Of a stretch of DNA of 64,000 nt, positions 1 through 7,408 are shown in pieces. The stretch comes from Oscillospiraceae bacterium. GTDB lineage: Bacteria; Bacillota; Clostridia; Oscillospirales; CAG-272. The DNA lies in NCBI GenBank assembly GCA_015063385.1, contig SVUG01000002.1, positions 1-64,000 of the forward strand, in the 5' to 3' direction. The position numbers were made by a program, and so were the translations under genes. The notes under the pieces were generated by a model that searched no databases, had not been told where the DNA came from, and saw nothing but the letters and a program-made list of their open reading frames with translations. Position 1 is the stretch's first letter. Each line of letters opens with the position of its first letter.

Positions 1-2
1 GT

Positions 3-296
3 GCCCATCTTGGATTAGAGCCTCAAAAAAAGATATATCAAGAAGAAAAAGTTCTTGCCAAAATAGAAAAAAGAATATTACGAATTCTCAAAAAGGCAGA
101 CAAAAAATCAGTGCAAAAAGTATGTAAAAATACTTTTTGGGATGCCTGTCGGTACGCTCATTCTTCGAAATATGCATACAAAACCGAGTTTTGTGGCAAA
201 GAACGCTTTACATGGGATATGATATTCATGTTTTTAGCGGTTGCCGTTGTTATTGCTATTTTGGCTACTGCATGGACAATAATTAAATTGCTTTAA
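3..296 (+). CDS. Partial ORF, C-terminal part of a protein ending in a membrane helix
   Basis: The frame is open from the first bases of the window to the TAA at 294-296, so the ORF-track start at 111 (a GTG inside the frame) is probably not the true start; the gene begins outside the window. The visible part is about 97 residues. It starts with a Lys/Glu-rich, helix-forming stretch (roughly residues 8-40), followed by a Cys-containing segment. It ends in one clear hydrophobic helix (MFLAVAVVIAILATAW) a few residues before the stop. A tail-anchored or C-terminally anchored membrane protein fits this. I do not recognise the family and assign no function. Confidence 0.5.
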   Translation, partial: AHLGLEPQKKIYQEEKVLAKIEKRILRILKKADKKSVQKVCKNTFWDACRYAHSSKYAYKTEFCGKERFTWDMIFMFLAVAVVIAILATAWTIIKLL

Positions 297-746
297 TTTC
301 ATTACATAGGCTTCGTTACAAGCATGGCGTTAAAAGTCCGGTAGAACGCGGAAACTTTTAACTCCCATCATCGCCAAGGGGGTAGTCTACCCTCTGCAAA
401 ACCAGCGTGCATCTAAATCAGCCACACACGGTTTTGCATCTAAATCGGCGTTACGTCACAACAAAAAAGACCAGCCCTCGCTGCCCGTCTTTTTTGTTGA
501 CGGGTCCGCTTTGATTTGAACTTAGCGTGCGTAGCACGCGTAAGTTCACATACCCCGACTGACGCTCGGAAAGCTCGCTTTCCAGACGAAAGGAGTGGGT
601 ATCTTCGCCATGGGCGAATATCTTGCTCCCCCAAAGACCAGCCCTCGCCGCCCGTCTTTTTTGTTGACGGGTCCGCTTTGATTTTACGCGCGAGTCGCAT
701 AAAAACCGCCCCGAGTTTTTGCTCGGGGCGGAATAGTCTTATTTTA
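297..746. repeat. Intergenic region with a 52-bp direct repeat and several hairpins
   Basis: No credible gene is seen here; the ORF-track lines over it have no recognisable protein. A 52-bp segment occurs at 466-517 and again at 633-684 (period 167, about two differences). Each copy contains the hairpin CCCGTC-loop-GACGGG (484-504 and 651-671). Between the copies lies another hairpin with arms AACTTAGCGTGC and GCACGCGTAAGTT (about 519-545). Bases 300-440 hold two related fragments containing GCATCTAAATC and nothing else I can interpret. Confidence 0.6.
701..731 (-). terminator. Rho-independent terminator of the minus-strand surface protein gene
   Basis: A perfect 10-bp stem (CCGCCCCGAG / CTCGGGGCGG) with a 6-nt loop is followed on the minus strand by five T. 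It lies 16 bp past the stop codon of the gene ending at 747. Confidence 0.85.
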
Positions 747-2243
747 TCAGGGCTCGTAGGGGATTCTCTCAAGGACGAGTGTTCCGAAGAAGGACTCGAA
801 CTCGTACCTGACGTATGCAGGCTCGGTAGCGGTTGCTTCGGAAATTATAGTCGCGTTTACGCCTATTTCAATCTCGTCTATGGCAGTGGAGCTGTTAGAT
901 GCAAACATACATCCTGCGTGCTTACACCTAAATTCTACAGTACCCTTTGAGGTTGCGGTAGGATTAACAATCGTTGCATAGTTGATAACGAAGCTGTGCG
1001 CCCCCTTCTCTGTACCGTTGATAACGATATTCTGACCGTTTACGCGATAAGTAGCCGTAGAAACCTGCTGACAGGTAGCGGGAGTTTCGGAAACCTTGGT
1101 CGCGTTGGTGACACGGAGATTTTTGTCATCACATCCCGGCTTGATGCAGGTTGCAGTGACGGTATAATAGCCGCTGGTGCCGTTGGGAACCGCCTTATAG
1201 TTAGCATATTCGTGGGTGCAGGCTGCCACGTAAGGAATTCTCTCGAACACTACCGGTATACCGAGAGCGTCAAACTCATATCTTACGTAAGCAGGCGATG
1301 TAGCGGTCGCTTCTGAAACTATAGTAGAGTTTCCTCCCAAACCAACCTTTATCTTGGGAAGCTGAATATTTTCGTTTACAAATTCCGTACAGGTAGCGTT
1401 CTGACAGCTAAAGCCTATGTTTCCAACAGCAGTGCCCGTGGGATACGTGGCGTTGGCATAATCAAGCTTGAATTTGTGAGTGGGCATTTTAACGGTAATA
1501 GAAGCCTGGGCTTCACAAACCGCGCAAACAAACTTGCCCTCTCCGGTTTCACCACACTTAACGTTTGAAGTCACTCCTGCAACGTTAGCGTAATTATAAA
1601 CAACCGAAGAATCAATAAGAGTGCCGTTCAAGGTATGCTTTGAGAGCTTGTCCGTTCCGTACTCTACCACCTCAAGCTCAGAGCCGTCGGCAAGAGTTGC
1701 GGTGTACACGGTCTTAGAGGGCTCCTTGCAGGTAGCGGGAGATTCGCTCTTCTTCACTACGGATACAGCGGTCACGCTATTTGTTTCACCGCAGCCATCT
1801 GCCGTGCACTTGCCCGAGAGCTGATTGCCGTTTACATCATAATCAAAGCTATGCGGCTTCTTCTCCACCTTCACGGGATACTGAAGCGTTGTTCCGTTAT
1901 AAGAATATACGCAAAGAATCTGACCGGACTCGGTGCAGGTAGCCTCCTTGATAGGCAGCTGTGATACAGCAACTCCTGTAGCCAAGGTCTTCGCCTCGTC
2001 GCAGCCCTCAAAGCTGCAATCGCCCTTGACGTTGAAGAAACCACCGTTAAAATCCAGATAATATTCATCATAAGTATGCTCGTGAGGCTTTATACCGCCG
2101 GGCTGCGAGGTGTCCTTGCCGCAAAATGCAATAAGAAGAACAACTCCGATAAGCACGACGCCAAGAGCCGCCATCGAGGATATAACTATTATTTTTTCCT
2201 TGGGTTTAAGGGTTTTAAAAAAATCATTTATAATTCCGCCCAT
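747..2243 (-). CDS. Membrane-anchored Cys/His-rich repeat surface protein
   Basis: A 498-residue protein with a short cytoplasmic N-terminus and one membrane helix at about residues 17-40, then a long extracellular part. The exterior is built from diverged repeats. Each carries a Cys pair spaced like CTxxGC or CxxxxC, a preceding His (HEHTY, PHSFDYD, THKF, CTHEY, AHSF) and an ATC.E/Q turn. The last two units also share a nearly identical segment (ATATxPAYVRYEF...ERIPY), showing internal duplication. Paired Cys/His suggest bound metal or disulfides. A strong AGGAGGAA ribosome binding site supports the ATG at 2243. The gene stands alone, with a terminator behind it. The role is unknown; cell-surface structure or adhesion is a guess. 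Similar Cys/His motifs occur in the proteins at 5566 and 20454. Confidence 0.75.
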   Translation of the reverse strand: MGGIINDFFKTLKPKEKIIVISSMAALGVVLIGVVLLIAFCGKDTSQPGGIKPHEHTYDEYYLDFNGGFFNVKGDCSFEGCDEAKTLATGVAVSQLPIKEATCTESGQILCVYSYNGTTLQYPVKVEKKPHSFDYDVNGNQLSGKCTADGCGETNSVTAVSVVKKSESPATCKEPSKTVYTATLADGSELEVVEYGTDKLSKHTLNGTLIDSSVVYNYANVAGVTSNVKCGETGEGKFVCAVCEAQASITVKMPTHKFKLDYANATYPTGTAVGNIGFSCQNATCTEFVNENIQLPKIKVGLGGNSTIVSEATATSPAYVRYEFDALGIPVVFERIPYVAACTHEYANYKAVPNGTSGYYTVTATCIKPGCDDKNLRVTNATKVSETPATCQQVSTATYRVNGQNIVINGTEKGAHSFVINYATIVNPTATSKGTVEFRCKHAGCMFASNSSTAIDEIEIGVNATIISEATATEPAYVRYEFESFFGTLVLERIPYEP

Positions 2244-2456
2244 AACTTCCTCCTAGAATTTTCGCATATTTTACATTATAACATTTTATCATATATATGT
2301 CGATTTGTCAACTTATTTGTAAAATAATTTTTGTTAAAAAGATGCAAAAAGCGTATCTCTCATTTGTGCATTTGTTATACTGCTTTTTGCCATCGATACC
2401 GCCGTCAAGCAACGCGAAAACAGGAGTTTTTGCAAACGATTATTTACTTTAGGCAT

Positions 2457-2493
2457 AAAAAAACAGCCCCGTTATGCACGGGGCTGTTTTTTT
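2457..2493. terminator. Bidirectional rho-independent terminator
   Basis: Stem ACAGCCCCGT (2463-2472) and ACGGGGCTGT (2478-2487), with an A-run before it and a T-run after it. It lies 12 bp past the end of the minus-strand gene at 2505 and works as a terminator on either strand. Confidence 0.85.
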
Positions 2494-2504
2494 CTCGCTT
2501 GCTA

Positions 2505-2747
2505 TTACTTGAGAACCTTAAGGTAATCAAGAACAGAAAGAACGATACCAACAACGAGGTATACGTCTACAAGACCGCCTGCGATGCCGATAATCCAGCC
2601 GATGATGGGAAGAATCTTTGCACAGATACCGATAAGTACACCTACTACAGCGCAGATAAGGAACTGAATGAGTATATTAACGATAAGTGCGCCTATGCTG
2701 TTCTTTGCCTTAAAGGAATAGGGAAAAATTTTCTTGAGAGTTTCCAT
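2505..2747 (-). CDS. Small two-helix membrane protein, unknown
   Basis: An 80-residue protein made almost wholly of hydrophobic segments: one at about residues 20-45 and a second at about 47-72 rich in Gly and Ile, with a short Lys-containing N-terminus (METLKKIFPYSFKAKN). An AAGGAGG site lies 9 bp before the ATG, and a good terminator follows, so this is very probably a real single-gene unit. It resembles small TM proteins of the DUF4870/YrhC kind only in general composition, and I do not assign a family. A role in the membrane is all that can be inferred. Confidence 0.7.
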   Translation of the reverse strand: METLKKIFPYSFKAKNSIGALIVNILIQFLICAVVGVLIGICAKILPIIGWIIGIAGGLVDVYLVVGIVLSVLDYLKVLK

Positions 2748-2997
2748 TTCTAAAACCTCCTTATAGAATACTAAGTAAATTTTGGATAATCTTTCAGTTT
2801 ATCCGTGGGGTATTATAGCACAAATCAAGCGCAGAGTCAATATTTTTTCACAACTTTTACACGATTTTGTCAATTTTCCTCGCAAAACTCTTGTAAAAAC
2901 CGCCAAAACCGCTTGAAAAAAACAAAACTTTGTGATACAATATATGAGTACGCAAAAGGTGTGGGAAATATTCCCACAGATTCTATTTATTTCTCTT

Positions 2998-3074
2998 GTC
3001 GACGTAGCTCAGCAGGATAGAGCAACTGCCTCCTAAGCAGTAGGTCGGAGGTTCGAATCCCCTCGTCGACGCCA
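2998..3074 (+). tRNA. tRNA-Arg(CCT)
   Basis: The cloverleaf can be drawn by hand. Acceptor GTCGACG (2998-3004) pairs with CGTCGAC (3064-3070). The D arm is GCTC/GAGC, and the anticodon stem is ACTGC/GCAGT around the loop CTCCTAA (3030-3036), which gives anticodon CCT (Arg, reads AGG). The T loop is TTCGAAT, the discriminator base is G, and CCA is encoded at 3072-3074. The T stem (GGAGG with CCCCT) contains one A-C mismatch. Confidence 0.95.
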
Positions 3075-3112
3075 AAAGCCAAAGTGCAAGCATTGTCTTG
3101 TGCTTTGGCTTT

Positions 3113-3304
3113 TTATTTTTTCGTTTCAAGATTTAAAGGCTTCTCCAAACCACTTGAACGGCTTGATTTTACAATAAGTATTCCCTCTTCCGTCGGAATC
3201 AGATTCAACCTATCGTTTAGCGAAATATCATAATATTCTCTCATACCTTTAGGCAAAACTATTCTGCCGAGATTATCTATTTTCTTCTCTACCGTATACC
3301 TCAT
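3113..3304 (-). CDS. AbrB/SpoVT-type swapped-hairpin transcription regulator
   Basis: I place the start at the ATG at 3304, not at 3388 as in the ORF track, because a GGAGG site lies 9 bp before it and the longer form would begin at the -35 box. The resulting 63 residues match the AbrB DNA-binding fold. The N-terminal signature MRYTVEKKIDNLGRIVLPKGMR corresponds to the VRxxDxLGRIxIPxxxR pattern of AbrB/SpoVT/MazE proteins. The length is typical of single-domain members. These bind DNA as dimers and act as transition-state or sporulation regulators, or as antitoxins. No toxin gene is adjacent. It is divergent from an XRE regulator, and the two share a promoter region with a palindrome, which suggests autoregulation or cross-regulation. 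Confidence 0.85.
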   Translation of the reverse strand: MRYTVEKKIDNLGRIVLPKGMREYYDISLNDRLNLIPTEEGILIVKSSRSSGLEKPLNLETKK

Positions 3305-3347
3305 TTGCACAAGCCTCCATATTTTATATCCAAACGCGAGTTTTTTA

Positions 3348-3388
3348 TATCTATTAGATAGTATAATATATTTTTTAGATAATGTCAA
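3348..3388 (-). promoter_or_regulatory. Promoter of the AbrB-like gene with a palindromic operator candidate
   Basis: On the minus strand TTGACA (3388-3383), a 17-bp spacer and TATACT (3365-3360) form a near-consensus promoter. Directly downstream sits the 6-1-6 palindrome TATCTATTAGATA (3348-3360). A TACAAT at 3406-3411 may be the -10 box of the divergent XRE gene. Confidence 0.65.
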
Positions 3389-3438
3389 TGTTTTTCTTTT
3401 TTTGCTACAATATATTTAGCTGAAAAGAGGTGTTGATA

Positions 3439-3672
3439 ATGAATACGAAATACGAATCAGAATACAGGCAGTTAGGATTAAAGATAGCGTACTACAGAAA
3501 GCTGCGAGGCATAACACAGGAACAGCTTGCGGAAAAGATAGACAAGAGTGCCGCTTTTATCGGGCACGTCGAAGCGCCCAACGTTGACAAAGCTATCTCA
3601 CTTGACACTCTGTTTGATATTTCAGAGGCTCTGGACGTACCGGCGCACAAATTCCTCATTTTCGAGGAGTGA
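3439..3672 (+). CDS. XRE-family helix-turn-helix regulator
   Basis: A 77-residue single-domain HTH protein. The ATG at 3439 is chosen over the upstream GTG/TTG codons because AGAGGTG lies just ahead of it. The Cro/CI fold is visible: LGLKIAYYRKLRGITQEQLAEKIDKSAAFIGHVE, then the C-terminal helices LDTLFDISEALDVPAHKFL. The HTH spans residues 11-65, so there is no effector domain. Such stand-alone XRE proteins regulate nearby or own genes. It is divergent from the AbrB-like gene and 50 bp from a bidirectional terminator. The target is unknown. Confidence 0.85.
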   Translation: MNTKYESEYRQLGLKIAYYRKLRGITQEQLAEKIDKSAAFIGHVEAPNVDKAISLDTLFDISEALDVPAHKFLIFEE

Positions 3673-3687
3673 TGTTATTTTAATAGC

Positions 3688-3720
3688 AAAAGGGAGCGAT
3701 TTCGCTCCCTTTTATTTTTA
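3688..3720. terminator. Bidirectional terminator between convergent genes
   Basis: Inverted repeat AGGGAGCGA / TCGCTCCCT (3691-3710) flanked by A-run and T-run, between the XRE gene and the convergent GtrA gene. Confidence 0.8.
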
Positions 3721-3723
3721 TAT

Positions 3724-4167
3724 TTAGTTTTCCTGCTTCTCGGTCTCCGCTTGCTCGTCGGTGCTTTTTTCTGCCAGGGTGTTTTCCTGACCTCTGTAAA
3801 CCACGAATTTGCAGAAGAGATATTCGAGCAGGAAGTTAGCAAGCATGGTGATTATTAAAATCACGAAGTCGTTGCCGCCGTTCTTCTCCGCAAGGTCGCC
3901 AAGCCAGGTGGACAGCGGAGTGAACGCGAGATAGAAGCCAAAGACCTTAGCCATGGCGACGGGTACGTTCGCAGCCGATTTAAACGTGAAGCGACGGTTG
4001 AGAGTAAAGTTCCAAAGAATCGAAAGAACCAAGGAAATGAGATAAGGAATCCAATAATCCTTTATGAATATCTCAAGAATCGCAAACGAGCCTATCTGTA
4101 TAATTCCTGCAGAAATGGAGAACGCAGTGAACTTCAGTGCCTGCATAACCTGCTTTTTGTTATTCAT
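3724..4167 (-). CDS. GtrA-like flippase/membrane family protein
   Basis: The start is taken at ATG 4167 (MNNKKQVMQALKF), which has GAGG about 7 bp upstream and leaves 14 bp after the preceding gene; the ORF-track start would overlap that gene. The 147 residues carry four hydrophobic segments and the GtrA-family core (KFxxFSxSAGIIQIGSFAILE, then WNFTLNRRFTFKS), followed by a charged, Glu/Gln-rich C-terminal tail. GtrA proteins are small four-helix membrane proteins linked to transfer of lipid-linked sugars across the membrane for cell-surface glycans. It appears co-transcribed with the GNAT-like protein upstream. The substrate cannot be deduced. Confidence 0.8.
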   Translation of the reverse strand: MNNKKQVMQALKFTAFSISAGIIQIGSFAILEIFIKDYWIPYLISLVLSILWNFTLNRRFTFKSAANVPVAMAKVFGFYLAFTPLSTWLGDLAEKNGGNDFVILIITMLANFLLEYLFCKFVVYRGQENTLAEKSTDEQAETEKQEN

Positions 4168-4181
4168 AATCAAACCTCGCC

Positions 4182-5342
4182 TTATATGGATTTTGCGTAG
4201 CAGCGGCGGCGCTTGTGCTGCTCCTTGTCGAAATACTTCCAAAGACTATGCACCGCGCCGTTATCCTCAAGCATCGGGCCGGTCTCACAGCACACGATAT
4301 GGTGGTCGATGCACTTGCGCACTAGGGTGTCTATCAGTATCGCGGGAACGCCGTACATCTGATGCTTCGGGTCAACCGCGACGAAATACATCTCCAGGGT
4401 GTCGTTTTTTCCCTTGAGCGCCTTGAGCATATGTACTATACCGAACGGAAGCATTTTTCCGTGCGCCTTTTTGAACGCCTTGGCAAGCGAGGGCACCATA
4501 ACTCCAAAGGCAACGATGTGTCCCTCGGTATCCTTTACCGAGCAGATATAATCGAGGTGAACGAGAGGAATATAGTTATCTATCATATTCTTGATAACCG
4601 CGGGGGTCAGCGGAACTGTGCCGAAGAGCACCTCCTCCGCCTCGTCAACCACCGCGAACGCCTCGAAAGCATCGTTATAGAGCTTCTTTCTGTCGGTGTA
4701 GGTGACGACGGTGTACTTTCCGCGCTCAAGCAAATGGTGCGAGAGACGCTCGATATGAGAGTCGGGCTCGTCCGGGCACTTGATTTTATATTCAATCCAG
4801 TCGGTTGCTTTCGTAAGGCCGAGTCGCTCCATATGGTCTACGTAGTAGGGGTAGTTGTAGAAGGTAAGTGACATATTAAGCTGGTCAAATCCCTCGACGA
4901 GCATACCCTGATGGTCGGTGTCGTTAAAGCCCATGGGGCCCATAATCTGATTAAATCCGCGCTCCCTGCCCCAATCAATCACCGCACCCAGAAGCTTCTC
5001 TGAAACCTCGTAGTCGTCGATGAAATCGAATCTCGTGTAGCGGATTGCGTTCTGTCCCCACTTCTCGTTGTATGCAAAGTTTATAAGACCTGCAATTCTA
5101 CCCACGATTTTACCGTCCTTGTAAGCCAAGAAGAGCTTGGTTTCGCAGAACTCGTAAGAGGGGTTCTTACCCTCGGTAAACGTGTCAATCTCGTCTGATT
5201 CAAGGAACGGAACGAAGTTTTTATTGCCCTTATAGAGCTTATTCGGGAATCGCACCCATTTTATAAGGTCCTGTTTGGATACAACCTCTTTTATAGCAAC
5301 GGTTTCTTTAGTCGCAACTTTCATAAATCTAATTTCTTTCAT
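4182..5342 (-). CDS. GNAT-fold N-acetyltransferase-like protein (YghO-type)
   Basis: A 386-residue protein (or 380 if the ATG at 5324 is used; neither start has a strong ribosome binding site). The N-terminal half shows the features of a large conserved family of about 370 residues annotated as GNAT or YghO-like: RFPNKLYKGNKNFVPFLESDE, a GRIAGLIN beta-strand, and GPMGFNDTDHQGMLVEGF. The C-terminal half repeats a GNAT-like core with EMYFVAVDPKHQMYGVPAILID. The family presumably binds an acyl-CoA, but its substrates are unknown to me. It lies 14 bp ahead of the GtrA gene on the same strand, so an operon is likely. Confidence 0.65.
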   Translation of the reverse strand: MKEIRFMKVATKETVAIKEVVSKQDLIKWVRFPNKLYKGNKNFVPFLESDEIDTFTEGKNPSYEFCETKLFLAYKDGKIVGRIAGLINFAYNEKWGQNAIRYTRFDFIDDYEVSEKLLGAVIDWGRERGFNQIMGPMGFNDTDHQGMLVEGFDQLNMSLTFYNYPYYVDHMERLGLTKATDWIEYKIKCPDEPDSHIERLSHHLLERGKYTVVTYTDRKKLYNDAFEAFAVVDEAEEVLFGTVPLTPAVIKNMIDNYIPLVHLDYICSVKDTEGHIVAFGVMVPSLAKAFKKAHGKMLPFGIVHMLKALKGKNDTLEMYFVAVDPKHQMYGVPAILIDTLVRKCIDHHIVCCETGPMLEDNGAVHSLWKYFDKEQHKRRRCYAKSI

Positions 5343-5528
5343 AAAATATTTTAAATATTTACAAGGCGGTTTTTACCGCGATGTCGAAATTATAGCATTT
5401 ATGGCGTTTGTTGTCAATAATTTAGACACAATTTTGGCGTTTTAGCCAACTTTCAAGCCTGAAATCGCGTTTTTTCGGCAAAATAATGAGCATTTTATAC
5501 AAAAATATCTATTATTTTCTCATAGGCG

Positions 5529-5560
5529 CAAAAAAAGAGCCGGCTTTTGCCGACTCTTTT
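5529..5560 (-). terminator. Rho-independent terminator
   Basis: On the minus strand AGAGTCGGC-AAAA-GCCGGCTCT (one G-T pair) is followed by seven T, immediately after the stop of the gene at 5566. Confidence 0.85.
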
Positions 5561-5565
5561 CTGTT

Positions 5566-6663
5566 TTATTCACCAAGCTTTGCGGTGAGGGTAAGGGTGA
5601 CGTCGATTGCATCGGTCGATTCGTTGGAAATTCTGATAATGATTTCCTCTCCCACGAATGCGTCAAGGCGCTCTTTGCCGTCCTCCCCGGTCTCCGAGTA
5701 AACGGGAATCTCCTGATCGTCCACAATTTTTATCTTGGAGAGCGAAACGCCGCACTTGTTCTCCGACTTGCTCACGGTAAATACGCAGTCGACCGCCGAG
5801 GTCCACTTGTAATAAACCATCTGTCCCTTTTCGAGATGTACCGCGATTTCATTTCCCTCTGCTATGAAGGGATTCTCGAGAGTACCGGGGTCGAAAATAG
5901 TGAGAATTTTGGTTTCTATATCAGCGTCCGAGGTATTCTTAACCGAGAAGGTTGCCATAAAGTTGACGTCGGTGGTTTCGTTGATTATAATGAACTCCTC
6001 GCCGCCTGCGTACTCCTGCTCACCGTATACGACAACGACGCCCTCGCCCTCGACCTTCATTTTACGCGAATCTGCAACGCGGCAGCTGTAGTAAAGCTCC
6101 TCGCCCGCGGGAACGGTGATAGCAAAATCGTAGTCTGCCACGAGATAGGGACGCTCCACCGAGCCGTTGGGGTTGTTATCTACCACGGTGACAGCTATGC
6201 CTGCGGTATCATCCTTAACTCTCAAAACCGAGAGGTCGGGCTGGAATCCCGAGGGAATGGTTGAATAGTCGTACTCTATTTCATACGCTCCGACGGGGAG
6301 TGTGACGGTAGCCTTGCCGTCTGCACCCGACTCAAGCGCGTAGGTGTTTGCCGAATTCTTCACTGTGAGCTTGATGCCCGACATAGGAGCTCCTGCCTCG
6401 TCCTTGAATTCAAGAGTGACGGTCGAGGTGATTATCTCAAGTCCGTCGTCGAACTCCGCACCGCACTCGTCACAAAGGAAGTCGTCATTCTTGTCGATAT
6501 GCTCACACTTGCCGCCGAGGACGATTATAAGCACCACCGCAACTACCGCCGCGACGCCTACGCCGATTATAGCGAATATCCACCAAGGCAGCTTCTTCTT
6601 TACGGGAGCAAGCTCCGCTGCCTGTTCTGCTTTTTCTTCAAAAATTTCGTTATTATTTTCCAT
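5566..6663 (-). CDS. Membrane-anchored surface protein with Cys/His motif and beta-sandwich domains
   Basis: A 365-residue protein. Residues 1-25 are acidic and cytoplasmic, 26-50 form one membrane helix, and the rest is outside. Directly after the helix comes a metal-binding-like motif, CEHIDKNDDFLCDECG. A domain with the pattern of carboxypeptidase-regulatory or SpaA-type beta-sandwiches follows (about residues 75-165: FKDEAGAPMSGIKLTVKN...GADGKATVTLPVGAYEIEY). Two more beta-rich segments then open similarly (NGSVERPYLVAD, GTLENPFIAEGN) and end in TLTLTAKLGE. AGGAG precedes the ATG. It is a single gene with its own terminator. A surface structural or binding role is inferred; no enzyme motif is visible. 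Confidence 0.75.
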   Translation of the reverse strand: MENNNEIFEEKAEQAAELAPVKKKLPWWIFAIIGVGVAAVVAVVLIIVLGGKCEHIDKNDDFLCDECGAEFDDGLEIITSTVTLEFKDEAGAPMSGIKLTVKNSANTYALESGADGKATVTLPVGAYEIEYDYSTIPSGFQPDLSVLRVKDDTAGIAVTVVDNNPNGSVERPYLVADYDFAITVPAGEELYYSCRVADSRKMKVEGEGVVVVYGEQEYAGGEEFIIINETTDVNFMATFSVKNTSDADIETKILTIFDPGTLENPFIAEGNEIAVHLEKGQMVYYKWTSAVDCVFTVSKSENKCGVSLSKIKIVDDQEIPVYSETGEDGKERLDAFVGEEIIIRISNESTDAIDVTLTLTAKLGE

Positions 6664-6717
6664 TTTTGACTCCTATGTATATTTTGGTATTTATTATAGC
6701 ATTTTTATATGTCGTTT

Positions 6718-7407
6718 TCAAGTATTTTTTGTAAATATCAGCCGAGGCAGGTCGGAGGCGGTGTCTGCGATACAGTCTGCGCCCGATTCTATGAGCACCT
6801 CTCGGCTGCGGTAGCCCCAGGAAGCACCTACCGAAAGCGCAACGCCTGCGTTCCTTGCCGTCAGCATATCGACGTCGGAGTCACCGATATAGGCGCACTG
6901 CGCTGGGCTCGCGCCAAGAGAGGCGATAGCGTCAATGAGCGCCGTGGGATTTGGCTTTAGGGGTACGCCCTCCCTGCCGCCGAGAACTACGTCAAAGGTA
7001 TCGGGGAAAAACCTCTCTATCGTCGCGCAGGTGGCAAAGTGCGGCTTGTTCGATAGCACTGCGAGCCTAACGCCCGACTCAGCGAGAGTGCGAAGCATCT
7101 CGCCAACGCCCTCGTACACCTCTGTGAGATGGTGCGGCTCGGCATCGTACGCGGTGTTATAGTCCTCAAGCATTCTCGCAAAAAGCGAGTCGGTGTACTC
7201 TCCCCTTGCCTCTATGGCGCGAAGAATGAGCATTCTGACTCCGTCACCGACGAACCCACTGCACTCCTGCTCGCTGACCGGGGAAAGCCCGCTTTTTTGC
7301 AGAGCAAAATTCAGATAGTGTGTTATCGTTTTTATAGTATTAAGAAGCGTGCCGTCAAGGTCGAAAACGGCACATTTTATCTCGTTTTTGCAAATTTTAG
7401 TTGACAT
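6718..7407 (-). CDS. HAD-superfamily phosphatase, phosphoglycolate phosphatase-like
   Basis: A 229-residue protein with all HAD motifs: I, FDLDGTLLNT with the nucleophile and general-acid Asp (residues 15-19); II, AVLSNK; III, a Lys around LKPNP; IV, GDSDVDM. The helical cap inserted after motif I makes it subclass I, like Gph and PpaX. Such enzymes remove phosphate from phosphoglycolate or other small sugar phosphates; the true substrate cannot be read from sequence. It starts one base after the stop of the M16 peptidase gene and has no clear ribosome binding site, so translation is probably coupled. Confidence 0.85.
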   Translation of the reverse strand: MSTKICKNEIKCAVFDLDGTLLNTIKTITHYLNFALQKSGLSPVSEQECSGFVGDGVRMLILRAIEARGEYTDSLFARMLEDYNTAYDAEPHHLTEVYEGVGEMLRTLAESGVRLAVLSNKPHFATCATIERFFPDTFDVVLGGREGVPLKPNPTALIDAIASLGASPAQCAYIGDSDVDMLTARNAGVALSVGASWGYRSREVLIESGADCIADTASDLPRLIFTKNT

Positions 7408-7408
7408 T

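Noticed and set aside
440-950. ORFs 440-772 (minus) and 516-950 (plus)
   Set aside because: Both cross the terminator and the direct repeats; the protein sequences resemble no family.
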